The translations under genes and the position numbers were made by a program. A DNA stretch of 64,000 nt from Modestobacter sp. Leaf380. Lineage in GTDB: Bacteria; Actinomycetota; Actinomycetes; Mycobacteriales; Geodermatophilaceae. The notes below the pieces were generated by a model that saw only the letters and a list, made by a program, of their open reading frames with translations, searched no databases and had not been told where the DNA came from. Shown piece by piece: positions 1 through 8,084 of this stretch; position 1 is the stretch's first letter; every line of letters begins with the position of its first letter. Location of the stretch: positions 767,012 to 831,011 of the forward strand of contig NZ_LMQC01000012.1 of the NCBI RefSeq assembly GCF_001424485.1, written 5' to 3'.

Positions 1-2
1 CG

Positions 3-1154
3 GAGTTCAGCGTCTTCGCCACCGTCGTCCTCGTGCTCCTGCTGGCGACCACCGCGAGCCGCAGCGTCCACGGCGACGTCCTGGTGCTGCGCAGCCGGGG
101 CGGTGCGGCCGACCAGGACCCGGCCGTGGACCCCCGCCGCTCGACGAGGTCGGTGCTCGCCGTCTCGGGCTCCGTGGCCCTGCTGGTGCTGACCGGCACG
201 CTCACCGCCCGGCTCGCCGGCCTCCTCCCCGCGAGCGTGGTCCCGGTGCTCGTCGTCGCCGCGCTGGCCCTCCCCCTGCTCTGCCTGCAGGACCACCTGC
301 GGTGGATCGAGTACGCCCGCGGCCAGAGCCAGTTCGCGCTGGCCAACAACGCCACGTGGACCGTCACCGCCCTGGTCGGTCTGGCCGTGACCACGGCGGT
401 CCTCGAGCTGGACGCCGCCGCGGCGACCGCGGTCTGGGCCCTGGCCACGCTGCCGGGCACCGCGGTCGCCCTGCGCCGGCGGGGGCGGGACGGCCTGGGC
501 ATGCGGCACGGCCGCTCCCGGTGGCACCGTGACGTGCGCGGGCTCTCCCGTCCGCTCTTCCTGGACTTCCTGCTCACCCAGGCCACCGCCCAGGGCGCCC
601 TCCTCCTCGTGGCGGTGCTCGCCGGCGCCGACGAGATCGGGCACATCCGCAAGGCCCAGATCTGGCTGGGCGTGGCGACCGTCGTCACCACCGGGTTGCT
701 GTCGGCCCTGCAACCGGTCCTGGTGGCCCGGCACGCCGACCGCGGACACCGGTCCACCGTCCGGCTGGCCTCGGTGGTCGCCGTCGGGGCGTCGCTCTGC
801 TTCGTGGTCTACGGGGTGGTGCTGCAGCTGCTGCCGGTCCGCTGGGCCGAGGTGGTGGTCGGCGAGGGCTGGGAGACGGCGCGGGAGTACGTGGCGCCGC
901 TGACCCTGCTGGCCGTGGGCGGCGTCGCCGGCGGCTGCCTGGGCATCGCCCTGCGAGCGACCGGCCTGGTCGCCCGGCAGGTGGCCTGGCGGGCGGTGCT
1001 GGCCCCCGGGATGCTCGTCGCCACCGGTGTCGCGACCGTGCTGTCCGGCCCGCACGCGGGCACCTGGGCGCTGGCCGGCGGTTCCGTCGTCACCGCGCTG
1101 GTGTGGGTCGGCGTCCTCGCCCGCCCGCCGCGCGCGCAGCAGGTGGACCGGTGA
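3..1154 (+). CDS. Polysaccharide flippase-like membrane protein, 5' end outside window
   Basis: The frame is open to the left edge, so the N-terminus is missing; a GTG at 33 is the first possible start inside, but the codons before it read as the same hydrophobic helix. About ten hydrophobic helices alternate with short Arg-rich loops, and there is no catalytic motif. The helix pattern, together with the Wzy-type gene that follows in a 4-base overlap, fits the MOP/PST (Wzx-like) flippases that move undecaprenyl-pyrophosphate-linked repeat units across the membrane. Family assignment rests on topology and context, not on a sequence signature. A second, separate flippase lies at 22329-23873. 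Confidence 0.6.
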   Translation, partial: EFSVFATVVLVLLLATTASRSVHGDVLVLRSRGGAADQDPAVDPRRSTRSVLAVSGSVALLVLTGTLTARLAGLLPASVVPVLVVAALALPLLCLQDHLRWIEYARGQSQFALANNATWTVTALVGLAVTTAVLELDAAAATAVWALATLPGTAVALRRRGRDGLGMRHGRSRWHRDVRGLSRPLFLDFLLTQATAQGALLLVAVLAGADEIGHIRKAQIWLGVATVVTTGLLSALQPVLVARHADRGHRSTVRLASVVAVGASLCFVVYGVVLQLLPVRWAEVVVGEGWETAREYVAPLTLLAVGGVAGGCLGIALRATGLVARQVAWRAVLAPGMLVATGVATVLSGPHAGTWALAGGSVVTALVWVGVLARPPRAQQVDR

Positions 1155-2440
1155 GCGGCCCCGCACCCGTCCCCGCGTGGTCCGGCCGGGTGGCCCCGGC
1201 CAGGACGGCGGCCGCCCGGCCGCGGCGTCGGCGGGCCGCGCAGCTGCTCGCCCTGGTCTTCACCGTGACGGCGGCGCAGCCCTTCCCCTCCTCCGGTCCG
1301 GTGGTCTTCGCCGTCGGGGTCGGGGCGTTCGCCGTGACGTGGTGGCAGCTGCGCCTGGCCCGTCCCTCGTGGCTGGTCACCGCCTTCCTGGGGTGGTGCG
1401 TGCTGAGCGCCGGGTGGTCGGTGAGCCTGCCGCTGACCGTGCGCGGGGTGCTGGTCACCGGGGCGACGGTGCTGGCGGTGACCTCGCTCGTGCGGTCCCT
1501 GCGGGCCCCTGACGTGCTGTGGGCCCTGGCGCTGACGACCAAGGTGCTGACGGCGCTGAGCTGGGTGGTCTACCTGGCCGTGCCGACGATCGGCCGGGAG
1601 CAGGTGGCCTACCAGCAGGGCGCCTTCCGCGGCGTGTTCGTGCAGCGCAACAGCGCGGCGTTCGTGCTGGCCGTCGGGGTGCTGACGTTGATGGTCGTGG
1701 CGGCCACCGCACCGGCCGGCCGGGCCCGGCGCGGGGCGCTCGCCTGGTTGGCGGCGGTGTTCGCCGCACTGGTGCTGACCAGCAGCGGCACCGGTCTGGT
1801 CGTGACGGTGGCGTCGGCCGGGCTGCTGGGCGCCCTGCTGGTGTTGCGGCGCCGGTCGGCGGCGGTGAAGCGCACGGTCATCGCGCTGGCCGGTCTGACG
1901 GCCGTGGCCGCCGCGCTCAACGCCGCGGCCCTGCTGACGCTGGTGACCGGCTCACTGGGCCGGGACGACACGCTGACCGGGCGGACGGTCATCTGGGCCG
2001 CCGTCGAACCGACCATCGCGATGCGGCCGTGGACGGGGCACGGCTGGGGCGCCCTGTGGGTCGCCGGGGTCCCCCTCACCGAGCGGATGTGGGACCGGGC
2101 GCACTTCGAGTTCCCGCACGCGCACAACTCCTACCTGGACCTGCTGGCCCAGATCGGCGCCGTGGGGCTGGTGCTCGTCCTGCTGGTGGCACTGGCCGCC
2201 CTCACCCGCGCCACCCGGGCCATCGCGCGACCGGACCTGGACGCGGCTCCGCAGTGGGCCTTCGCGGTGACCACCCTGCTGCTGCTCTACGGGGTGGCCG
2301 AGCAGTCCTTCGTGTCCTACTACGGCCTGCTGCTGCTGGTCACCGCCGCGACGATGACCGAGCGCCGGCGGACGCCGACCGCAGCCGCCGAGGTCAGTCC
2401 CGCGGGGGCGGGGAGAGACCGCGCCGCACCCCGGCGGTGA
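1151..2440 (+). CDS. O-antigen ligase/polymerase (Wzy-like) membrane protein
   Basis: A polytopic membrane protein of 429 residues. Residues 323-330 carry HAHNSYLD, the periplasmic-loop signature of the O-antigen ligase/Wzy family, followed by a long hydrophobic helix (IGAVGLVLVLLVALAAL). Such proteins polymerise or transfer lipid-linked oligosaccharides at the outer face of the membrane. The GTG start at 1151 overlaps the upstream TGA (GTGA), which is preferred over a start at 1103 that would bury 50 bases in the flippase gene. Its 3' end overlaps the convergent glycosyltransferase gene by 47 bases. Polymerase versus ligase cannot be told from sequence. Confidence 0.8.
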   Translation: MSGPAPVPAWSGRVAPARTAAARPRRRRAAQLLALVFTVTAAQPFPSSGPVVFAVGVGAFAVTWWQLRLARPSWLVTAFLGWCVLSAGWSVSLPLTVRGVLVTGATVLAVTSLVRSLRAPDVLWALALTTKVLTALSWVVYLAVPTIGREQVAYQQGAFRGVFVQRNSAAFVLAVGVLTLMVVAATAPAGRARRGALAWLAAVFAALVLTSSGTGLVVTVASAGLLGALLVLRRRSAAVKRTVIALAGLTAVAAALNAAALLTLVTGSLGRDDTLTGRTVIWAAVEPTIAMRPWTGHGWGALWVAGVPLTERMWDRAHFEFPHAHNSYLDLLAQIGAVGLVLVLLVALAALTRATRAIARPDLDAAPQWAFAVTTLLLLYGVAEQSFVSYYGLLLLVTAATMTERRRTPTAAAEVSPAGAGRDRAAPRR

Positions 2441-3644
2441 AGGCCTCGCTGGTGAAGCGGTCCTCCAGCACGGCCGCCGCCCGGGTCGCCGCGGCGATGA
2501 GGTCCTCGGGGCGCAGCGCGGCCAGGGCCCCGACGAAGTCGGCCGGGGTCTCCGGGACGGCTGCCGCGGCCTCGGGGCCGATGCCCTCCAGCGCGACGGG
2601 CGTGGCCAGCAGCGGGACGCCCAGGCTCATCAGGGTCAGCGTCTTCAGCTTCACCCCGGCCCCCGCCCACACCGGGACGACGCCGGCCGCCACACCGGAG
2701 CAGGCCTCGGCCAGGTCAGCCACGAAACCGCGGTAGTCGACGGCCGGGGTGGCCCGCAGTCGGGCCTCCTGCGCCGGGGTGGCACCGGCGCCGACGACCC
2801 GCAGGGTCCAGCCGCCGGCGACCAGGGCCCCCCCGGCCGCGTCGAGGAACCGGAGCAGGCCGTCCCAGTTGGGCGTGTAGCCGAAGGTGCTGACCCACAG
2901 CAGCGTGCGGCTGGTGGGGTCCAGCCCCGCGGCAGGAGACCGCGGCGCCACCGTGGACGGCAGCACCAGCCGGGACCGCCGTCCGAAGACCCGGTGCAGC
3001 CGGTCGTCCTCCTCCCGGGAGGTCACCCACACCTCGTCCACCGCGGCCAGCACCCGGCGCTCGAACACCCAGGACAGCGGCAGCGTGGTCAGCGCCCGCA
3101 CCCGGCCGAGCAGGGAGGACACGGTGCGCAGCGCGTCGAGGTCGGAGGCCGTCAGGACGTTGGACTTGTCCCAGACGACCCGGGGGGCCACGCGGCGGGC
3201 CCAGGGGGCCGCGGGGCCGGCCGGCTCCCCGACCAGGACGACGACGTCGTACTGCCCGGTGGCGGCCTCCTGCGCCAGCAGCTCCTCCAGGCCGGGCGCC
3301 TCCTGCCGGTAGACCCACGGCGGGGTCAGCGTGGCCAGGCCGCGGGCCGTGCGGGCCACCCGTGCCCGCAGGCTGGTGACCCGCGCCCGGCGCAGCGGCA
3401 GCCGGTGCACCGTGGCCCCGGGCAGGGCGGCCCGCAGTGCGACCTCGTCGGCGGCCGTCGTCCCGGGCCGGTCCACGCAGACCGCGGTCAGCTCGGCGGA
3501 CTCGGCCAGGGCCTGCAGGACCATCGACCTCCGGACGGCGTCGCCGTGGTCGACGGGCCAGGGGAAGAACGTGCTGACCGCCAGCACCCGGGGCCGGGGG
3601 GCGGTCCCGGTCGGGTCGGCGGTCGGGGACTCAGCGGAGGACAC
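2394..3644 (-). CDS. Glycosyltransferase, GT4-like (GT-B fold)
   Basis: 416 residues. The N-terminal Rossmann half begins RVLAVSTFFPWPVDHGDAVR, typical of GT4 enzymes that start with a strand and a Gly/Asp acceptor loop. The C-terminal half has LLWVSTFGYTPNWDG and the donor-site region GAGVKLKTLTLMSLGVPLLAT. Predicted to be cytosolic or membrane-associated and to add a sugar to a lipid-linked EPS intermediate; donor and linkage are unknown. The GTG start sits behind GAGAGGG and overlaps the upstream glycosyltransferase gene by 14 bases, so it is the last gene of a three-gene minus-strand operon (5702 down to 2394). Confidence 0.8.
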   Translation of the reverse strand: MSSAESPTADPTGTAPRPRVLAVSTFFPWPVDHGDAVRRSMVLQALAESAELTAVCVDRPGTTAADEVALRAALPGATVHRLPLRRARVTSLRARVARTARGLATLTPPWVYRQEAPGLEELLAQEAATGQYDVVVLVGEPAGPAAPWARRVAPRVVWDKSNVLTASDLDALRTVSSLLGRVRALTTLPLSWVFERRVLAAVDEVWVTSREEDDRLHRVFGRRSRLVLPSTVAPRSPAAGLDPTSRTLLWVSTFGYTPNWDGLLRFLDAAGGALVAGGWTLRVVGAGATPAQEARLRATPAVDYRGFVADLAEACSGVAAGVVPVWAGAGVKLKTLTLMSLGVPLLATPVALEGIGPEAAAAVPETPADFVGALAALRPEDLIAAATRAAAVLEDRFTSEAFTAGVRRGLSPPPRD

Positions 3645-4716
3645 GGGCGAAGACCCTCTCGATCGCGAGGACCCGGCCCTCGGTGGTGAAGTGCTCCTCG
3701 TACCGGGTGCGGCTGGCCGCGCCCATGGCGGCCAGCAGGTCGGGCCGCAGCATCTCCGACAGCGTCGCAGCCACCACGGCGGGGTCGGCGTCCACGTCGA
3801 AGGTCCGGCCGTTCACGCCGTCGACCACGACCTCGGGACACCCCCCGACCCGGGGGGCGAGCAGCGGCCGGCCCAGCGCCGCGGCCTCCAGCAGGACGAG
3901 CGGGAGACCCTCCCAGCGGGACGTCAGGGCGACCACGTCGGCCCCGGCCATCAGGTCGGCGACGTCGGTCCGCGCACCCAGGAAGACCGGTCCGTCGGGC
4001 CCGAGCGCCTGCGCCGCGGACCGCGCCTCGTCCAGCAGGTCGCCCTCACCCGCCCACAGTGCCCGCACCTGCGGCCCCTCGGCGTTCAGCAGGCCCACGG
4101 CCGCGACGAAGCGCAGCGGGTCCTTCTGGGCGCTGACCCGGGCCACCACCAGGACCGTCGGCACGGTCTCAGCGCGGAGCACCGGCAGCACGCGCTGCCG
4201 TGCCGCGCCCACGTCGGGCACGGCGTTGAGCACCGTGGTCACCCGCTCGGCCGGTCGCCCGAAGTCGCGGACCAGCATGGTGGCCACCGCGGCGCTGCAG
4301 GCCACCAGGTGGTCGCCGCGGAAGGACGGGAGGCGGGTCCACCACCGGGCCGGGAAGACGTTGTGCACGTGCTCGACCACCCGGGTGCGTCGACCGGTGC
4401 GGGCCGCACGGGCGACCAGCGCCACCCCGCGCTGGTGGGCGTGTACGACGTCCGGGCGCCCGGCGCGGACGAGCCGGACCAGCCACAGCACCCGCCGCAG
4501 CCGGCCCGGCAGACCGCCACCGGCGGGCGGGTGCCGGCGGTGGACGGCGGCCGGGACGTCGTCCCAGAGCGCTCCGCCGGCAGCGGCGGCCAGCGTGACG
4601 TCGTGGCCGCGCGCCGAGAGCTCCGAGGCGACGTCGACGACGACCCGCTCGAGCCCACCGGTGTCCAGGCTGTCGGTGACCACCAGGACCGACCACCGGG
4701 GGGTGGGCGCGGTCAG
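3631..4716 (-). CDS. Glycosyltransferase, GT4 family (possible CTG start)
   Basis: The protein is a clear GT4 enzyme: VLVVTDSLDTGGLERVVVDV at the N-terminus, VVARVSAQKDPLRFVAAV at the start of the C-terminal domain and the donor-binding segment TSRWEGLPLVLLEAAALGRP with the family Glu. The best-placed start is unusual. A CTG at 4716 overlaps the TGA of the upstream gene (CTGA), giving LTAPTPRWSVLVVTD; the next candidate, a GTG at 4683, would remove most of the first beta strand, and no suitable ATG/GTG lies upstream in frame. Predicted to act after the Alg13/14-like enzyme in the same operon; donor sugar unknown. Confidence 0.8.
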   Translation of the reverse strand: MTAPTPRWSVLVVTDSLDTGGLERVVVDVASELSARGHDVTLAAAAGGALWDDVPAAVHRRHPPAGGGLPGRLRRVLWLVRLVRAGRPDVVHAHQRGVALVARAARTGRRTRVVEHVHNVFPARWWTRLPSFRGDHLVACSAAVATMLVRDFGRPAERVTTVLNAVPDVGAARQRVLPVLRAETVPTVLVVARVSAQKDPLRFVAAVGLLNAEGPQVRALWAGEGDLLDEARSAAQALGPDGPVFLGARTDVADLMAGADVVALTSRWEGLPLVLLEAAALGRPLLAPRVGGCPEVVVDGVNGRTFDVDADPAVVAATLSEMLRPDLLAAMGAASRTRYEEHFTTEGRVLAIERVFARVLR

Positions 4717-5702
4717 GGCGCGGTCCGGCGGACGCGGCGGCCGAGCGAGGCGCGGAGTGCAACCGCGTCCAGCTCCCCTGCCTCCCGGACGACGGCCACG
4801 CCCAGGTCGGCGACCAGGGCGGCGATCTCGCGCTGGTGGTCGTCGACGTGCTCGTCGCGGGCGGCCCGCCGGGGCACCACGACCGGGACCACGCCCTGCT
4901 CCAGGACCCCCAGCACGGAGCCGACCCCGGCGTGGGTGACCACGACGTCGGCCGCCCGGACGCAGTCCTCGAGCTCGGCCGGGTCCAGCAGGGGCACGAC
5001 CCGGCCGGGGAGGTCGTCGCGGGTGGTGGAGCCCAGCTGCCAGACGGTGTGCTCGTCGGCCAGGCCGGTGGCCAGCACGGCGTCGACGAGGGCGTCGAAC
5101 CGGTAGGGCCGGATGGTGCCGACGGTGACGAAGAGCCGGGGCCGGGCGGGCGGGACGCCCTCGGCCGGGACGACGGCGTACTCCGCCATCACGCTGGGGT
5201 GCTCGTGCCAGCGGCCCCCGGCCCACCCGGGGTGCTGGGACCAGAGGGTGGCCAGGTGCAGGCCGGACACGATGCGGCCGGTGAGCGACGGGCCGTGGGT
5301 GCGGGAGACGCTCTCCACGTAGTGCGCCGGGATGCCGGAGCGGCGGGCGGCGAGGAAGCCGGAGACCGCGACCGCCGCCCCCGTGCTGACGACGGCCTCG
5401 GCGCGTTCCTCGCGCAGCACCCGGGTGAGCGCCCGGGTGGCCCGCAGGACGCCGACGTGGTCGCGCGGCGCGACGTAGGGCAGCGTCAGGACGCGCCGGC
5501 CGGCCAGCAGCGAGCGGGTCTGGGGCGAGTCGAAGGTGACCCACAGCGAGTCGGGGTGCACGTCCATGGCGCGGCTGAGCACGTCCAGCTCGAAGAGGTG
5601 GCCACCGGAGGACGCGACCATCACCACCCGGCGGCCGTCGAAGTGCAGGCCGCCGGCGGGCCGTGGGGGCACCCGGGGAGCGCTGTGCGTGCTGGCAGCC
5701 AC
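4713..5702 (-). CDS. Fused Alg14/Alg13-like (PssD-PssE type) glycosyltransferase
   Basis: The N-terminal half starts VVMVASSGGHLFELDVLSRA, the SGGH motif of Alg14/PssD membrane-recruiting subunits. The C-terminal half has FVTVGTI and VVTHAGVGSVLGVLEQG with PRRAARDEHVDDHQ, the MurG/Alg13/PssE-type nucleotide-sugar site. Both halves sit in one chain of about 329 residues. The family adds the second sugar to a polyprenyl-pyrophosphate-linked sugar at the inner membrane face. The GTG at 5702 is chosen because GGGAG lies five bases upstream; a GTG at 5708 is possible. It leads an operon with two GT4 genes. A paralogue with the same architecture is at 38714-39661. Confidence 0.8.
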   Translation of the reverse strand: MAASTHSAPRVPPRPAGGLHFDGRRVVMVASSGGHLFELDVLSRAMDVHPDSLWVTFDSPQTRSLLAGRRVLTLPYVAPRDHVGVLRATRALTRVLREERAEAVVSTGAAVAVSGFLAARRSGIPAHYVESVSRTHGPSLTGRIVSGLHLATLWSQHPGWAGGRWHEHPSVMAEYAVVPAEGVPPARPRLFVTVGTIRPYRFDALVDAVLATGLADEHTVWQLGSTTRDDLPGRVVPLLDPAELEDCVRAADVVVTHAGVGSVLGVLEQGVVPVVVPRRAARDEHVDDHQREIAALVADLGVAVVREAGELDAVALRASLGRRVRRTAP

Positions 5703-5944
5703 GTCCACTCCCACCCCCCGTCCGTCGATGCACCCGCGCAGAGCCGTGCGGCCCGGATCCGGACGGTAATCGCCCGCGGGCCCGGCTCGGGACCATCCTG
5801 CAGAGGTCACCCCCCAAGGAGTGGTGCGCCGCCACGCAGAGCCACCAGACGGGGTGAGGTCACCCGTGGCGGGCTCCGGGCTGTGGGTTAATCAGGACGC
5901 CCGCCGACGACCGGTGACGGCGAGGACGACGGACGGGTGGACAC
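5703..5944. promoter_or_regulatory. Divergent intergenic region with inverted repeat and direct repeats
   Basis: This 242-base region separates the minus-strand glycosyltransferase operon from the plus-strand kinase gene and holds no convincing gene. GAGGTCACCC occurs at 5803-5812 and again at 5856-5865, 53 bases apart on the same face of the helix. The second copy is part of an inverted repeat GGGTGA-GG-TCACCC at 5852-5865. An A/T-rich patch TTAATCA at about 5888 could be a -10 for the kinase gene, and GATTACCGT read on the minus strand near 5762-5770 a -10 for the other side. The regulator is unknown and the promoter calls are weak. Confidence 0.4.
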
Positions 5945-7327
5945 GTGGATCTGAGGGACGTCCTGCGGGCGGTGCGCTCCCGGTGGTGGCTGCCGCTGCT
6001 GGGGGCGATGCTCCTGGGCGGGGTGGGTCTGGCCGGTGGTCTGCTGCGTGCTCCCGAGTACACCTCGCACACCCAGTTCTTCGTCTCCACGACCGAGAGC
6101 GCCAACGCCTCGGACGTCTTCCAGGGCAGCCAGTTCTCCCAGCAGCGGGTCTCCTCCTACGCGCGGCTGCTGACCGGTGAGGAGCTCGCCGGCCGGGTCG
6201 TGGACCGCCTGGGCCTGGACAGCACGCCGCGGGAGCTGACCGAGCAGGTCACCGCCGAGGCCGTGGTGGACACGGTGCTCATCGACGTCGACGTCACCGA
6301 CAGGGACCCGGAGCTGGCCCAGCGGGTCGCCGCGACCCTCGGTTCGGAGTTCATCGCCCTGGTCCAGGAGCTGGAGACCCCGGGCGCCGACGGGGTCTCC
6401 CCCGTGCGCGTCACCGTGACCGACGCGGCCGACCTGCCCGACGAGCCCAGTTCCCCGGCTCCGTGGGTCTACGTGGCCGGCTGCCTGCTCGCCGGGCTGC
6501 TGCTGGGCTGCGCCGCGGCGGTCCTGCGGCAGCAGCTGGACCGGTCGGTCCGCGACCCCGGCTCGGCCGCCGAGCTCGCCGGGGCTCCGCTGGTGGGCAT
6601 CGTGCTGCGCGACAACTCGCTGCAGACCCGGCCGACGCTGGCCGCCGACGACCAGGGCAGCACGGCGGAGGGCTTCCGTCAGCTGCGCACCAACCTGCAG
6701 TTCCTGGACGTGGACCGCCCGCCGCAGGTCATCATGATCTCCAGCGCCGTCGCCGGCGAGGGGAAGTCCGTCGTCGCGGTGAACCTGGCGCTGACCCTCA
6801 CGACAGCCGGCCGTCGAGTGGCCCTGGTCGAGGCCGACCTCCGCCGTCCCCGAGCCGCCCGCTACCTCGGCGTGCCGGGGGAGGTGGGCCTGACCGACGT
6901 GCTGGCCGGGCAGGCCGGTCTCGTCGACGTCCTCCAGCCGCTGGAGGGCGGCTCGCTGTCCCTCATCGCCGCCGGCCCCATGCCCCCCAACCCCAGCGAC
7001 CTGCTCGCCTCCTCGCACATGACCGACGTGCTCAACGCCCTGCGCGCCGACCACGACTACGTGGTCATCGACGCGCCCCCGCTGCTCCCCGTCGCCGACG
7101 CCAGTGGGCTCGCGGTGGCGGTGGACGGCGTGGTCCTGGTGGTCCGGCACGGGGCGACGCACAAGGAGCAGGTGCGCCAGGCCCGCGAGACCGTCGACCG
7201 GGTCGGTGGACGGGTGCTCGGGGTGGTGCTCAACGTCGTGCCCCCCAAGGCCGCCGCCAGCGTCGCCCGGGGCTACGGCCCGGGGTCCGCGTACGCCGCG
7301 GACGCCGACCGGCTCGCACCCGGGTGA
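5945..7327 (+). CDS. Wzz/Wzc-like chain-length protein with BY-kinase domain
   Basis: 460 residues. The Wzz part has a first transmembrane helix near residues 14-32 (WWLPLLGAMLLGGVGLAGG), an extracellular domain and a second helix near 172-195. The cytosolic kinase part has Walker A AGEGKS (270-275), Walker A' VEADLRRPR (295-303) and Walker B VVIDAP (Asp376), the hallmark set of bacterial tyrosine (BY) kinases of the CpsD/Wzc type. The C-terminal tail has only a few tyrosines (GYGPGSAY), fewer than in classical Wzc. Such proteins set EPS chain length and assemble with Wzy. A tyrosine phosphatase gene follows 34 bases downstream, the usual Wzc-Wzb pairing. GTG start. Confidence 0.9.
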   Translation: MDLRDVLRAVRSRWWLPLLGAMLLGGVGLAGGLLRAPEYTSHTQFFVSTTESANASDVFQGSQFSQQRVSSYARLLTGEELAGRVVDRLGLDSTPRELTEQVTAEAVVDTVLIDVDVTDRDPELAQRVAATLGSEFIALVQELETPGADGVSPVRVTVTDAADLPDEPSSPAPWVYVAGCLLAGLLLGCAAAVLRQQLDRSVRDPGSAAELAGAPLVGIVLRDNSLQTRPTLAADDQGSTAEGFRQLRTNLQFLDVDRPPQVIMISSAVAGEGKSVVAVNLALTLTTAGRRVALVEADLRRPRAARYLGVPGEVGLTDVLAGQAGLVDVLQPLEGGSLSLIAAGPMPPNPSDLLASSHMTDVLNALRADHDYVVIDAPPLLPVADASGLAVAVDGVVLVVRHGATHKEQVRQARETVDRVGGRVLGVVLNVVPPKAAASVARGYGPGSAYAADADRLAPG

Positions 7328-7361
7328 CCGGCGTCCCCGGGGACCGGTCCGGGGCACGCCG

Positions 7362-7961
7362 GTGCTGACCGGACGCCGCCGTGCGGCGCGGACGACGGTC
7401 CTCTTCGTCTGCACGGGCAACATCTGCCGGTCCCCCGTGGCCGAGCGACTGGCCCGGGCCGTGTTGGACGAGCGGGGTGACGGCGACCTCGTCGTCGCCA
7501 GCGCCGGGACGCACGCGGTCGTCGGCGCGGGGGTGCACCCGCTCAGCGCGCAGGTCCTGGCCGGGCTGGGCGGGTCACCCTCGGGCTTCGCCGCCCGCCA
7601 GCTGACCGCTCCGCTGGTGGCCGCGGCCGACCTGGTGCTGACCATGACCACCGGACAGTGGCGCTGGGTGGTCAACCTGGACCCCGGCGCCGCGGCCCGG
7701 TCGTTCCTGCTCCGCGAGGCTGCCACCCTGCTGGGTGCCGACACGCCCGGCGCGACGTCGTCTCCCCGGACGCCGGCGGACCGTCCGGGCAGCGCCCTGG
7801 CGCAAGCCCTGGATGCCGCCCGGCAGGTGCGCCCGGTCCGCTCGCCGTCGGACGTCCCCGACCCCGTGGAGGGCCCCCTGGACCTGCACGTCGAGGTGGG
7901 TGACGTGATCGCCGACTCGCTGCTGCCGGTGCTCGAGGCACTGGCGCCCGCTCGCGGCTGA
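7362..7961 (+). CDS. Low-molecular-weight protein tyrosine phosphatase (Wzb-like)
   Basis: The catalytic P-loop is VCTGNICRSP, with nucleophile Cys17 and Arg23 (CX5R), and a C-terminal DVPDP segment supplies the general-acid Asp. This is the LMW-PTP fold that dephosphorylates BY-kinases such as the one encoded just upstream, which cycles EPS polymerisation. At 199 residues it is longer than the usual 140-160; the extra length is a Pro/Ala/Ser-rich segment around residues 110-150 between the core and the acid loop. GTG start at 7362, 34 bases after the kinase stop, so the two are probably co-transcribed. Confidence 0.88.
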   Translation: MLTGRRRAARTTVLFVCTGNICRSPVAERLARAVLDERGDGDLVVASAGTHAVVGAGVHPLSAQVLAGLGGSPSGFAARQLTAPLVAAADLVLTMTTGQWRWVVNLDPGAAARSFLLREAATLLGADTPGATSSPRTPADRPGSALAQALDAARQVRPVRSPSDVPDPVEGPLDLHVEVGDVIADSLLPVLEALAPARG

Positions 7962-8084
7962 AGCGGGCCGGCGGTGCCGCCGTGACCGGTCGCACCGCGA
8001 TGCCAGGTCGTGGCGCGTCACCCGGAAGGCGGAGATCGGGCAGCATGCCCTCAACCGGCGCACCCGATGTGCCGAGGAAGGGGC

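Noticed and set aside
3631-5835. A single 734-codon frame covering two glycosyltransferase genes on the minus strand
   Set aside because: Its first ~370 residues are Arg/Pro/Gly-rich nonsense out of frame with the real Alg13/14-like gene at 4713-5702; only the last part is a protein.
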